Below are positions 1-9,800 of a DNA stretch of 39,928 bases, one piece after another; position 1 is the stretch's first letter, and the number at the start of each line of letters is the position of its first letter. Source of the stretch: Jaenimonas drosophilae (lineage: Eukaryota; Euglenozoa; Kinetoplastea; Trypanosomatida; Trypanosomatidae); contig JASAON010001489.1 of assembly GCA_030849065.1 (NCBI GenBank), positions 1 to 39,928 on the forward strand, read 5' to 3'. The notes under the pieces were generated by a model. The model saw only the letters and a list, made by a program, of their open reading frames with translations, made no database searches and was not told the DNA's origin. Position numbers and translations under genes: made by a program.

Positions 1-364
1 TTGAAGTTCTGTCCTCACGTGATGTTTTCGGTCTGACAGGAAACTATAAGAATTCATCATGTGTACGGTGATGTCGTCGTCGTGGTGGAGAATAGTGGTG
101 AGATAGATTTGTGTGCGCGTATTTTGGAGTTGGTGGTGCTATTGGACTATAGGGGTCAACTGTTGCCGCTGAATGACTGGTTTGTCTGTGTTGCGGGTTG
201 TGGCAGGTTTGTATTGGTAGAGGTTTTGATTGATGAGTGTGGGGGAGAAGCGTAGATGACGAGGAATGATGATAGGTGTGTGTGGGGGAAGTTGGTTGTG
301 TGAAGGTATCGTAGGAATGATTGGTTGTGTATTTGGGTGGCAGAAGGGTTCATTGAAGTGCGAT
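1..364. other. 3' flank of the TMEM222-like gene, no gene seen
   Basis: No convincing coding sequence. The plus strand is rich in G and T, so the minus-strand transcript would be A/C-rich, in keeping with a 3' untranslated region of the gene ending at 365. The open frames here start at non-ATG codons or are shadows of the neighbour. No tRNA-like B box was found on either strand. Confidence 0.5.
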
Positions 365-961
365 TCATGCGATGATGAAAATCATTCCGAGGACGATCAA
401 GAAGAATGGGAGGTAAGCCAGACAGGTGCGTTTGAAGGAGATTGATTTTCCATGAAGGAACATGGCGATGCAAACCTTCACCATGTTCCATGACGTGGAA
501 GCGTTGACTTGTTCGTTTATGCCTGCTGCAACGAAGCTGTGGCAGTTATTGGTGAAGAAGTTGTAGTGCTGTGTCTGACGGAAATGGCGGGTGGCGCGTG
601 TTACTCCCGCATCGTAGTCCTCGATTTGCTGATCGATAGCCTCCTGAGTGATGCCAGTGGCCCCCTTCTGTACTGCATAGAAGAGGGGAATGTGTTGTTG
701 TGAGATGTCCATGTAGAAGACTGGACGCCCAAAGAGCATGCGATCAATGCCGATGCTGAAGTCTCCTTGAAAGTCGTGAATGCGGCCGCGGCTATCGCAG
801 ATGCCAATGTGCCCAATGAAGGGAAGAAGCCACGAAATGAGTGGGATTGTGGTCCAGACAACACAAAATGGGTAGTGGTCATTGGCAACGTCAATGACGG
901 GAGGAAGAACCGCTGGGCTCTCCGCTGGGCGAGGGAGGCCCGTGATTGAATCCTTTTCCAT
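365..961 (-). CDS. TMEM222/RTE1-like (DUF778) membrane protein
   Basis: A 198-residue protein of the TMEM222 / REVERSION-TO-ETHYLENE-SENSITIVITY1 family. The family signature is visible: a His-Ile-Gly-Ile-Cys block at residues 51-55 followed by a Gly-Arg-Ile-His-Asp-Phe stretch (60-64), Phe-Gly-Arg-Pro at 77-80, and Tyr-Asn-Phe-Phe-Thr-Asn-Asn-Cys-His-Ser-Phe at 133-143. The last 18 residues (181-198) are strongly hydrophobic and should form a C-terminal membrane anchor; residues 38-54 are a second hydrophobic stretch. Members sit in endomembranes; the plant member RTE1 acts on an ethylene receptor, while the role in protists is unknown. The open frame extends 20 codons upstream but only from a TTG; the first ATG is at 961. 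Family membership is fairly secure, function is not. Confidence 0.85.
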   Translation of the reverse strand: MEKDSITGLPRPAESPAVLPPVIDVANDHYPFCVVWTTIPLISWLLPFIGHIGICDSRGRIHDFQGDFSIGIDRMLFGRPVFYMDISQQHIPLFYAVQKGATGITQEAIDQQIEDYDAGVTRATRHFRQTQHYNFFTNNCHSFVAAGINEQVNASTSWNMVKVCIAMFLHGKSISFKRTCLAYLPFFLIVLGMIFIIA

Positions 962-1406
962 CCTTGGATGGGAACGTGTTTGTTTGGTTGGTGGCGTGGT
1001 ATATTGGTGGTACGGAGGCAAAGCCCCGTAAGAAGTTTCTAACTAGCGTGAAGAACGAATTAGATCGATGGAATAAGAAGGATGTGTTCTATGGTAGGAT
1101 CAGAAGAAGCGTGCATGGATCAGATATAATAAGTCTCGGTAGTGGGCACGTGCGGCCATTTGTTGCAAGACCACCACCATGGTGGAGGAAGAAGTATTGT
1201 AAGGGGTGAGCAGAGAAGAAAGAAGAAGAAGAATCAACTCCATCGTCCCTCACAGCAGAGACGATGAGTTGATCTCCATGAAATGTGTGTGTGTGTGTGT
1301 GTGTGTGGCAACAACATGGATTGCCTGACTGAGCAGAATAAACCAAGACTCACAGGACACAATCTGATAAAAAGGGGAGGAGAGATGAGCTGGAGCCGTG
1401 GACCAT
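962..1406. other. Intergenic region between the PIKfyve and TMEM222-like genes
   Basis: About 445 bases with no supported gene. It should hold the 3' end of the kinase transcript (nearer 1406) and the trans-splice signals of the TMEM222-like gene (nearer 962). It contains a pure TG dinucleotide run at 1284-1307. A minus-strand stretch near 1020-1080 is moderately pyrimidine-rich with CTAG and TTAG acceptor candidates. Confidence 0.5.
1284..1307. repeat. TG/CA microsatellite, 12 units
   Basis: An uninterrupted run of twelve TG units on the plus strand (CA on the transcribed strand), in the intergenic region downstream of the PIKfyve gene. Short TG/CA runs recur in intergenic parts of this window (also near 6257 and 35841). 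This is a probable site of length variation between strains; no function is implied. Confidence 0.9.
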
Positions 1407-4400
1407 TCATCCAGTGTCCACGTATTCGTCCATCACCGTTGCACGATCAGGCACAGCACACACACACAGACGTACCCATCGCATGAAGCGCGCTTGATAC
1501 TCGGAGGGCGGGACGATGGTGGACTCAGCCTGTGCGGACCACAACGCATGCGCAATATCCCGCTTCACAAATGTTTCCGCACGCTTCACGCGGTCGTAGG
1601 GCTGCAAGAAGTCCACCAAACCCATGGAAAGAACATCTTCCTCCCCGCTCGCGTCCGTGGCATTCACCTTTGTCTTGGCTTCGGGTGGCGCCATGACACG
1701 TCGTGAACTCACGGCGAGGGTGAGGGAGTAGTCCACCAAACCTTGTGCTGCGAGGAATTCCGTGTCGCGTTGGAGGGTCTTCATGAGACGCATCTTCTCA
1801 GCCACACGGCAAAAGAGGAAGTTGCTGGACTGCATCTCATTCAGCATGTTTCCATCCCACAAGACACGTGAGGACGGTTCAGCCCAACGTCTGACGAATC
1901 CCTTGAGGTCGTAGAGAACATCACCCGTGGCGGACGGAGCAGACTCCAGACGAAGACGTTCCATCAGTAGCACATACCGCTGACCCTGTGTTGTAGTGCG
2001 CCGACTGCCCTTGGCGTATTCTACACGAAGTGCGTAGATGCCTAAAATCTTGGCCATTGACGATGCCCCATGCTCCTCATCAACTGATGCAGGTTGTGAT
2101 TGATAGTACATCCCCATGTGCTCCAGATAGCGTGCCCCGCAGGTGAAGAAGAAGTGGTACTCCGGTCGTTTGATCTCCTTCACGAAAAATCGGCCATCAA
2201 GGGTTGTGTGGCATGTGGCATGGGTCTTGCCTCCATCCAAGGAAGCTGTGGTGCAGCGGGTGAGAGAGAGAATCAAGTCATGCACGGCACCATTCATGTA
2301 CAAGGACTGCATCGCAATGAATTGTTGTGGGAAAGGGACATCAACGGTGATGGACACGACCCCAGACGGTTCCGCAAGGGCAGTAGGGACCTCAAACACA
2401 ATGGTCTGTAGCTTGGGCAGAACCACCTCACTTCCATGGCCAGCAGCATCGGCGGCGTGACGCAGCATGTGTACCGCCCGCTCCTTACTGTGAATGGGGA
2501 ACCACACGTCGTCCTCCGCGAGAAATGTGTTGGCGTGGCGCACGGACATTGAATCTCGGGACTCCGATCGTGGGTAGGTAGGATAGGGCATTGTCTGGCA
2601 CACCCGCCTTAGTGCCATGGCAATGAGTGAGGTGGGCTCCTCCAGCCGAAAGGATAAATTGCCATCATCGCACACACGTGGACAGAGTGGATGCCATGGC
2701 ACTTCTGTAGGGAGCCACTCACGTACGTTGGCATGCATAATGGCGTCAATCTCCGTTGCCCGCACCTCACGCAGGGACTCTCGCCACTGGGCCACGACCC
2801 GCTCACTTCCTCCGCCGTGGATGTCCCTTGTTGCTGAGTCAAGACATCGGATTGTCTCTTCGTGGGATGCAAGCGTCCCTACAACTTTATCCACGTCCAG
2901 CAGTGCCTGACGACGTAGTAGGCCTTCAATGGCTGCACGGCATTGTGGATGGGACGACTTCCAGCCTCCCTCGCTCTCCATTTGTGCGTGCGGAGCCGGC
3001 AGCTTCACGGTCCGCATGAAAATGGGCATAACATGAAAATCAACATGCTGCCGCTGTCCCATGGACACGCGCATGGTGTAAGGGATTGTGAGCTCTGTAG
3101 AGCAGCTGCTGCACCTACTCTGCGGCAAGCTGTACAAGAGGAGCTCTGCAAAAGCAGCAGTGGACATGCCCATCCATGAAGCTGTGGTAAAATCCATCTC
3201 GTCGTTGCTCGTTGGCGCATCAGCACAGCATCCAGGGCACAAAACAGAAAGGCGGCGCTTCCTTGGTGTTGGTGTTGGCTCTGTCTCCGTGCCAACAACA
3301 TCATGGCTGGCAATGATGGCCATTCTACACTTTCCGTGCACAAATTGTTCAGTGGTTTGACCTCGCTGTAGGCATTCGTGGAGGAAAGAGAGAAGGCTCT
3401 TGTCGTTCCTCTTGTCATAGTAGATCCAGGTCTGAAACAAGTGATGGACGTGTGTCATCATGTGGTGATGTGGGTGGGTAGTTGTACTTCGCTCGGCACG
3501 TGCGGCAACAGGGGAGTCTTCACTCCTCTCATTGCCTCCACCAATGGCGGAATGAAGCGCAAAATCATCAAGAGTTGGGATCCGCGCCAACACAATCTGA
3601 TCACGAAGTCGCTCGTCCATGGGTGAGCCTGTACTATCCACAACCGTGGAGGGAAGCAGCACACTGCTATTCAAGGTGACGGCAGCGTTGCCGTACGACT
3701 CCACGCTTGCAGTCGGGTCCCCTGCACACTGGTGCCCTTCAGAGTACTTGGCTGGTCGCCGTCTGAGATCAGTGAAGAAGCTGTACTCCATCTTCGCATG
3801 GTAAGCTGCCACGACCGCATCGAGCACAACCGATCGCATCCACGAAACCTGCTTCGGTGTCATGGCTCCGCGAACAAGAATGGTTGAGTGAGTGGGCCGA
3901 GCAAAGCCTCGTAGGAGGCAGACGTGTTCACGTGGAGCGTATTGCAGCACCATGAAGGCCTCGCACTCACGCAATGGGGTACGTGCATCCCGCAAATCGG
4001 AGGCGGTGACGTTGACCAGACTCTCAATCACAGGAGCCGAGAGTGCGGAGGCGATGCGGTGAAGTTGTTCCGACCCAACATGCAGCAGCAAACTCATTGT
4101 GCCACTCTGAACAATGCGCTCCCTCAGATAGTGGTGCATGCCGCCACCACACAGAATCACTGTAGGCGCGAGGGTTGTAAGCCGCACGTAGAGTGCCTCC
4201 AGGAGGCCCACATATCCATCCGGATACATACTTCCATCTTGTTCACTGTGTGGGCCGTTGGGGAGACCAACGTCACCGTCAAGGAGAAGAATACGCGGCC
4301 GCAACACCACAGGCGCCATGCGCTTCGACGCAAGAGCCTGGGGTTGCAAGACGATACCGTCAATGACATAGGAAGAGCAAACAAATGAGTGGGGGATGGC

Positions 4401-5288
4401 AAGCACCCCAATCCGGTCGCGGGGATCTGCTGTGTCGTCACCAAAGTCCGTTGTACTCACAGCCCGCCAGGCCAGGCGGCAGACAGCGCGAGCCCACGGT
4501 GCCAAGTCTCCCGTCACAGAGGTCGGGCGTACACGGACACTAGGCTTGTCCTCTGCGAGAGCCGCCGATCGGCTCATCACTCGTTGAAACAGGTGCCGCG
4601 TACACTGCCACACCCACTCCGGAGTCATGGAAGTGCTGGAGGTGTTTGCGGGATCATCCCCACTCAGCCACGCCTGTGGGTTGTCCCAGTGAGGATCCTT
4701 CTGTAGTACGTCCTGGAGTTTCAATACGGCACCCTCATTGTCCAGGACGATGCCATTCTTGACACGTGAGCCATGCGAGATCCACGAAGTGTCAGAATCC
4801 TGCACTTCACCCCAAATCTGCCGCCTGTCACCTGCCAAGCTGTACAAGATGTCCGCATCATTGGCGGGAGGGACTCGTGGGACTCTTGTTGCTGGGGCCG
4901 ATGGTTCTGCCTTCAGTGACGTGGCACTGAGGTGACGCTTCAGCTCCTGCGGCAGGACACAAGATGGAAAACTGCCAAGAGAGGGAACCGCGGACAGGGC
5001 GATATCAGCAAGTGTACTGGGACGGAGCGGTGGAAGCTCTGTTGTGCCTTCGTCATGTGCCCGCGCAGCTGCAACACCAGCACAATCATAGCAGAGCTTT
5101 TTGCCGTCGCGTTGAATATACCAGGACAGCATCCACCGTACGTCAAGACAGTTGCCGCAGTACACCTGCCCACACTCTCTGCAGTGATGGCGGCGGGTCC
5201 AAAGAGAGAAGGCCGTACCGCATTTTGCACAATGGGAGACGGACTGGTCCGGCACCCACAACTCCTTGTTGGCGGCACGCATGATCAT
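1407..5288 (-). CDS. PIKfyve/Fab1-type phosphatidylinositol 3-phosphate 5-kinase
   Basis: A 1293-residue protein with the Fab1/PIKfyve layout. Residues about 11-69 form a FYVE zinc finger, with the WVPD start, CxxC pairs and the RRHHCRECG core that binds PI3P. Residues about 220-480 resemble the TCP1/GroEL-like apical domain of Fab1. A central Cys-rich block (CPGC...CSSC followed by a conserved beta segment) fits the CHK-homology region. The C-terminal ~300 residues are the PIP kinase: FVKEIK with the ATP-site Lys, DLKG, GLVDYSL, and LVDFL in the place of the family IIDYL metal-binding Asp. The enzyme makes PI(3,5)P2 on endosomes and lysosomes. Human PIKfyve is about 2100 residues, so this form is compact; I see no DEP domain. 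The frame is open upstream only from a TTG, so I take the ATG at 5288 (another lies at 5282). Confidence 0.93.
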   Translation of the reverse strand: MIMRAANKELWVPDQSVSHCAKCGTAFSLWTRRHHCRECGQVYCGNCLDVRWMLSWYIQRDGKKLCYDCAGVAAARAHDEGTTELPPLRPSTLADIALSAVPSLGSFPSCVLPQELKRHLSATSLKAEPSAPATRVPRVPPANDADILYSLAGDRRQIWGEVQDSDTSWISHGSRVKNGIVLDNEGAVLKLQDVLQKDPHWDNPQAWLSGDDPANTSSTSMTPEWVWQCTRHLFQRVMSRSAALAEDKPSVRVRPTSVTGDLAPWARAVCRLAWRAVSTTDFGDDTADPRDRIGVLAIPHSFVCSSYVIDGIVLQPQALASKRMAPVVLRPRILLLDGDVGLPNGPHSEQDGSMYPDGYVGLLEALYVRLTTLAPTVILCGGGMHHYLRERIVQSGTMSLLLHVGSEQLHRIASALSAPVIESLVNVTASDLRDARTPLRECEAFMVLQYAPREHVCLLRGFARPTHSTILVRGAMTPKQVSWMRSVVLDAVVAAYHAKMEYSFFTDLRRRPAKYSEGHQCAGDPTASVESYGNAAVTLNSSVLLPSTVVDSTGSPMDERLRDQIVLARIPTLDDFALHSAIGGGNERSEDSPVAARAERSTTTHPHHHMMTHVHHLFQTWIYYDKRNDKSLLSFLHECLQRGQTTEQFVHGKCRMAIIASHDVVGTETEPTPTPRKRRLSVLCPGCCADAPTSNDEMDFTTASWMGMSTAAFAELLLYSLPQSRCSSCSTELTIPYTMRVSMGQRQHVDFHVMPIFMRTVKLPAPHAQMESEGGWKSSHPQCRAAIEGLLRRQALLDVDKVVGTLASHEETIRCLDSATRDIHGGGSERVVAQWRESLREVRATEIDAIMHANVREWLPTEVPWHPLCPRVCDDGNLSFRLEEPTSLIAMALRRVCQTMPYPTYPRSESRDSMSVRHANTFLAEDDVWFPIHSKERAVHMLRHAADAAGHGSEVVLPKLQTIVFEVPTALAEPSGVVSITVDVPFPQQFIAMQSLYMNGAVHDLILSLTRCTTASLDGGKTHATCHTTLDGRFFVKEIKRPEYHFFFTCGARYLEHMGMYYQSQPASVDEEHGASSMAKILGIYALRVEYAKGSRRTTTQGQRYVLLMERLRLESAPSATGDVLYDLKGFVRRWAEPSSRVLWDGNMLNEMQSSNFLFCRVAEKMRLMKTLQRDTEFLAAQGLVDYSLTLAVSSRRVMAPPEAKTKVNATDASGEEDVLSMGLVDFLQPYDRVKRAETFVKRDIAHALWSAQAESTIVPPSEYQARFMRWVRLCVCAVPDRATVMDEYVDTG

Positions 5289-5314
5289 TGAAGAAAGAGG
5301 AGGGGGAAAAGAAT

Positions 5315-5329
5315 CTGTGCGAGAGAGGG
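5315..5329 (-). promoter_or_regulatory. Candidate trans-splice acceptor of the PIKfyve gene
   Basis: On the minus strand a CCCTCTCTCGCACAG stretch ends in AG 26 bases before the ATG at 5288. A second candidate CACACAG acceptor lies at about 5331 after a longer C/T tract (5340-5372). Either would exclude the upstream non-ATG extension of the frame. The pyrimidine-tract-then-AG form is that of kinetoplastid spliced-leader addition sites; use in vivo is inferred. Confidence 0.5.
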
Positions 5330-6578
5330 TCTGTGTGTGCGTGTTGGGAGAGATGGGGGAGGGGGATAGTGTTTCTTCTTGATAGAGGCAAGGAAACAAG
5401 AGCTACAAGACCGTACACAGTCTGTTGCTGACAAAAAAAAATTCCCTGAAGCCGCCCTTCGCTAGATGCACGCCACTTCCAGAGCAGATGAAGATTGGAG
5501 GAGGTGGGCATAAGTGGATCGAGGCATGAGCACTTGCATTGCCACGAGGACGCACAGCACGTGCGTGACCTACGCAATTCCTTCGTCGTGGCTGACGGAA
5601 GGACGTTCCATACAAATAAACAACAAGAAATGATCCAACGTAAACACGGTGGGCCACCACGTTTATCCCTAAACTCCACTACCTACCAGACGATACCACC
5701 ACGACGGAAGACGAATGGGAGCCCTCGGCCGCTCCATAGAACATGGCACACGCATGTGCATGCGCGGCAGGGTCCTCTTGCCCACACTTTCATTCGGCTT
5801 CCGTCACCGTTCGCCGCACACCACCCACAAATTCCATCACCTGCCCACCGCCCCCACGAGCGCGCGGGAAAACCAAAAGACGTCTTCTGGCAGGAAAAGC
5901 CTCTCCCGCCCTTGATGGATATCAAGGAATATATGAAGAAAATAGATCATGTGTAGCCAGCAACAGGCCAAGAGAGATGTGGATGGTCGGCATAGACCAC
6001 AACGACCTCGCAACGACCTGAGCTCTGACAACTTGGCCCATGTTGACTAGGATGCAGTCAGACAGATCCATTAGGGCCTTTCAAGGAACACTGCCCTGAG
6101 AAGTAAAAAAAAAAACGTTCACGTATGAAAGACAGGGCTGGTGCCTGATGTACCACAGTAACGAGTACACGCGAGTGCTGGGAGTAGTTGGCAGGTGGAC
6201 CTGTCCCCGCCAACCAAGACTCCCGTTGACCCGTCACAAAATCAGCAACCAGACACTGTGTGTGTGCGTGTGTGTGTGCGACACCTCCGGGAAACAGCAC
6301 ACACGGATGGAATTGCGAGCACATGTTGTTGTTAGACCACGAGAAAGAAGCATGGGTGGAGATGGGGGGATGGGTTAGCATGGCATGAAATGAGCACGTC
6401 CCCCCAACTTCCGACGCTCGCACATGCCACTTGTTGCACATTCCTTCCTCACGGTATGTGGGGTTGGGACAGCACAAGGGGCGTAGTACGAGAGAGATGA
6501 GAGAGTAGGGGAGCACGCATACCTCCGCCAATGAACATCGTCAGTATCACACGGATTGACCGATTTGATGTACCATCA
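5330..6578. other. Long intergenic region between OGDH and PIKfyve genes
   Basis: About 1.25 kb without a supported gene. On the minus strand it should carry the OGDH 3' untranslated region and the leader of the kinase gene. An interrupted TG/CA run lies at 6257-6278, and a plus-strand A run at about 6107-6115 is a T tract on the transcribed strand. The open frames on either strand have no recognisable domain. I checked for tRNA B boxes and saw none. Confidence 0.5.
6257..6278. repeat. Interrupted TG/CA microsatellite
   Basis: TG units with one C interruption on the plus strand, lying in the non-coding stretch downstream of the OGDH gene. No function is implied. Confidence 0.8.
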
Positions 6579-6842
6579 TCAAGACCACACGGACTTGATG
6601 ATGGACCAAACCCGGCTAAAGAACCCAAGCTGCTCCGGTGTTGCTGTATGCTCAGCAGCAGGTGGAGCAGCCGCACAAACCTTGGCGGAAGCAGAAACAG
6701 GCTTGACGTCCTCGACAACCGGAGCCTGAGACAGCGTGGGTGCCGTCCTGGTCTCCACCGTGGAAGCCGCCGAAGCCGTCGTGGACGCCGAAGCGGTAGC
6801 GACAGGTGATGTGCGTGGTTCCTTATTCCCCGCTCCAACCAT
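6579..6842 (-). other. 87-codon open frame directly continuing OGDH after its stop
   Basis: The OGDH stop (TGA, 6845-6843) is followed without a gap, in the same frame, by ATG and 86 further sense codons, ending in TGA. The encoded segment is Ala/Thr/Ser/Pro-rich (17 Ala in 87) with a Val-Glu-Asp-Val-Lys-Pro stretch, and ends in a hydrophobic, aromatic segment of about 16 residues that could form an amphipathic helix. Codons are G/C-rich, with a bias like that of the upstream gene rather than of the A/T-richer flanks. It cannot easily be an independent cistron, because there is no room for its own splice acceptor. It could be a readthrough extension of OGDH, a tail cut off by a recent stop mutation, or chance. 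I do not recognise a domain. Confidence 0.4.
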
Positions 6843-9800
6843 TCAGGCGAAGACCTCCTTAACAACCTGCTGTTCTTCCTGAACGTGGACGGAGCCGTAT
6901 CCGGTGGAAGGCGAGGCAACCGTGGGGCGACCAACATAGTTCAGGCGGGTCTGCTTCAAGCCGAGGTGGCGCATGAGGCTGTTGAAGCGCGGACGCATGA
7001 ATGCCCACATGCCCATGTTCTTTGGCTCTTCCTGCAGCCACACAAACTCCACCTCGCTATTCCTGCTGGCGTACTTCTCCATCACATCCGCGACCTGCTC
7101 CCATGGGAATGGCGCAAGCTGCTCCAGGGTCACCAACACCACATCGTCGTTTTCACCCGGGGTCTTCTTCTGCATGGCTGTGCGGGCATCGGCAACAATG
7201 CTCTCAATCTGTCCAGCGCAGAACACCACCTTACGGGGGACCACATCCTCCTTGGTAGGGCGGTCAATGACGGCAGTGAAGCTCGTTCCCTTGCTCATCT
7301 CCTCCAAGGAGGAGAGATTAGGTGCGCGCAGACGGGCCTTGGAGAAGAAGTTCACGAGCGGCTTGGCGAAGTCACGGAGACCCTGACGGCGAAGGAGGTG
7401 GAAGTAGCTGGCGGGGGTGGTGGGGTAAGTCACCTGCCAGTTGTGGCGGCGGATGCGCACCTCAAGCATCTGGTTGTTGGGCAGGGTGCGGAAGTTGGCG
7501 GGAACGTGATCGAGGTCGTCGCTGAGCTGCAGGAAGCGCTCAATGCGGGCAGAGCTGTGCTCTGGTCCGGCACCGGAGTAGCCATGAGGAAGGGACAGGA
7601 TGAGGCTCGAGGGCTCATTCCACTTCTCCTCACTGCAGCCGAGGAACTGATCAAAGATGACCTGTGCGCCATTGGCAAAGTCACCAAACTGTGCTTCCCA
7701 CATGACGACGCTACGCGTGTTCTCCATGCTGTAGCCCATCTCAAAGCCGCACACGCCGAGCTCAGAGAGGGAGCTGTTGGAGATGGTGACTAGTGCCTGA
7801 GACTTGGAGAGGGTCTTGACGGGGAAGTAGCGAAGGTTCGTCTTCATGTCCGTGATGCCGGCATGGCGCTGCGTAAAGGTACCACGCTCCACATCCTCAC
7901 CCGTCACACGGATATGTACCCCCTCGAGGGAGAGTGTGCCCAAGGCCAAGAGCTCGCCCAGACACCACTCAATGGCGTCGCCGCTCTCGATGCCCTTGCG
8001 GCGGGCGGCGTAGGTACGCTCCACGACCGGGTGTGCCTTCTGCATCTCGCTTGGGATGCCCGTGAGGTGCATGCCAACCGTCTTCAGCTGCTGAAGGTCC
8101 ACGCCAGACTCAATGGCCTTGGGGACGGGGTCCGCAGAGACGGAGGCCAGCTTCACCGCCTCGAGGTCGGCGGAGGTGTTCTCGGACTCCGGGTCGAAGA
8201 CCTGGACCACCTTGATGAAGTCGTGGCCGCTGTTCATGCGGTCAAAGGCCTGACGCAGCATGCCGTCCCACTCCTTGTCCTTCTCCTTGGCCTGGTCGGC
8301 GGTCAGCACGCCCTCCTCAATAAGCTGCTTGGCGTAGATATCCACGAGGCGGGGGTGCTTGCGGATTTGCTCGTACAAATGGGGCTGCGTGAAGTCGGGA
8401 AGATCGGCTTCGTTGTGGCCGTTGCGACGGTAGCACACGATATCCAAAATGATATCACGATGGTACTGCTGACGGAACCGAGCAGCGATTTGAGCTGCGC
8501 GGACGCAGGCCTCGACGTCGTCGCCATTGACGTGGAGCACAGGGGCGTTGTTGACCTTGGCGAGGTCGGTGCAGTAGGCGCTGCTGCGGTGCTCCTTGGG
8601 GTTGGTGGTGAAGCCGATTTGGTTGTTGATGACGACGTGCAAAGTGCCACCAACGTGGAAGTTCTCCAAGTCACAGAAGCCCATCGTCTCGTAGCAGGAG
8701 CCCTGGCCAGTGAGGGCGGCATCGCCGTGGACAAGGATGGGCATCGTTCCGGTGCCCTCCACATCACCCGTGTATACCTGACGCGCGCGAGCCTTGCCCA
8801 GGACCAGCGGATTCACCGCCTCCAAGTGTGATGGGTTGGGCAGGAGGTCCAGGTCAACGGTGCGGCCATTGGGAAGCAGCACGTTCTTGCGAAGACCAAG
8901 GTGGTACTTCACATCACCGCTGATGAGGGCATCGGCCACAGCAGCCTTGCCTTCGAACTCATTTAGGATGGCGTGCAGGGACTTGTGGCAGACGTTGGCG
9001 AGGCAGTTGAGGCGTCCACGATGAGCCATACCAAAGACGCAGCTTGTTGCGCCGTTCTCGCTGGCCTCAATGATGGCAGCGTTCATGGCAGGGATGAAGG
9101 CCTCACCACCGTCCAAGCCGAAACGCTGCTGTGTCGCGTACTTGATCTGGAGGAACTTCTCGAAGCCACAGGCCTTCACCACGTCGTTGAAGTAGAGGCG
9201 CTTCTTCTCCGCTGGGATGGGCTTGAGAGAGCTCAGGATCTCCTCACGGAACCAGTTGCGGAGATCGAAGAAGCCCGAAGACATGAACTCGAAGCCAATG
9301 GGGCCGCAGTACATCTTTCGGAGCTTATCCACAATCTGCTCCAGCGTCATGGCCGTACCTCCGCTCACGAAGGTGGCCTCGTAGTTGCAGCCGAAGGTGA
9401 CGTTGAAGACCTGCTGAAGATCGCTTTGAGAGAAGCCAAAGGTCGCGGGGTCAAGGGAGGACGAGTCAAAGGCATCCAGACTGGCGGAGTGCCCCTCAAG
9501 TGGGTTCACCTTTGCCAGCTGGTGGCCGCAACGCTCATACTCACGAATCATCCAGGTGAGGCGCATGTTGTCCAGACGCTGCTTCTCGGAGAGGGAAGTG
9601 GCGTCGATGGGTCGGATGAAGGTGCCCACAACGGGCTTCTCCACCTCACCGGCGCGGATCGCTTCAAGGACAGGAACCCAGCTTGGGTCCACCAAGTCCC
9701 GGTCCACCTCAAACTGCCCGAGAAGATGCTCCACGTATTCCTGATTCTCGGCACCAATTAGTTGGTCGTTGGGGTGGGGCTTGCGGATGGTGCGCGCATC

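Noticed and set aside
6885..9761. Long plus-strand open frames (302, 322 and 262 codons) opposite OGDH
   Set aside because: They lie antisense to a highly conserved gene and arise from its G/C-rich third positions; their products are low in complexity and match no family.
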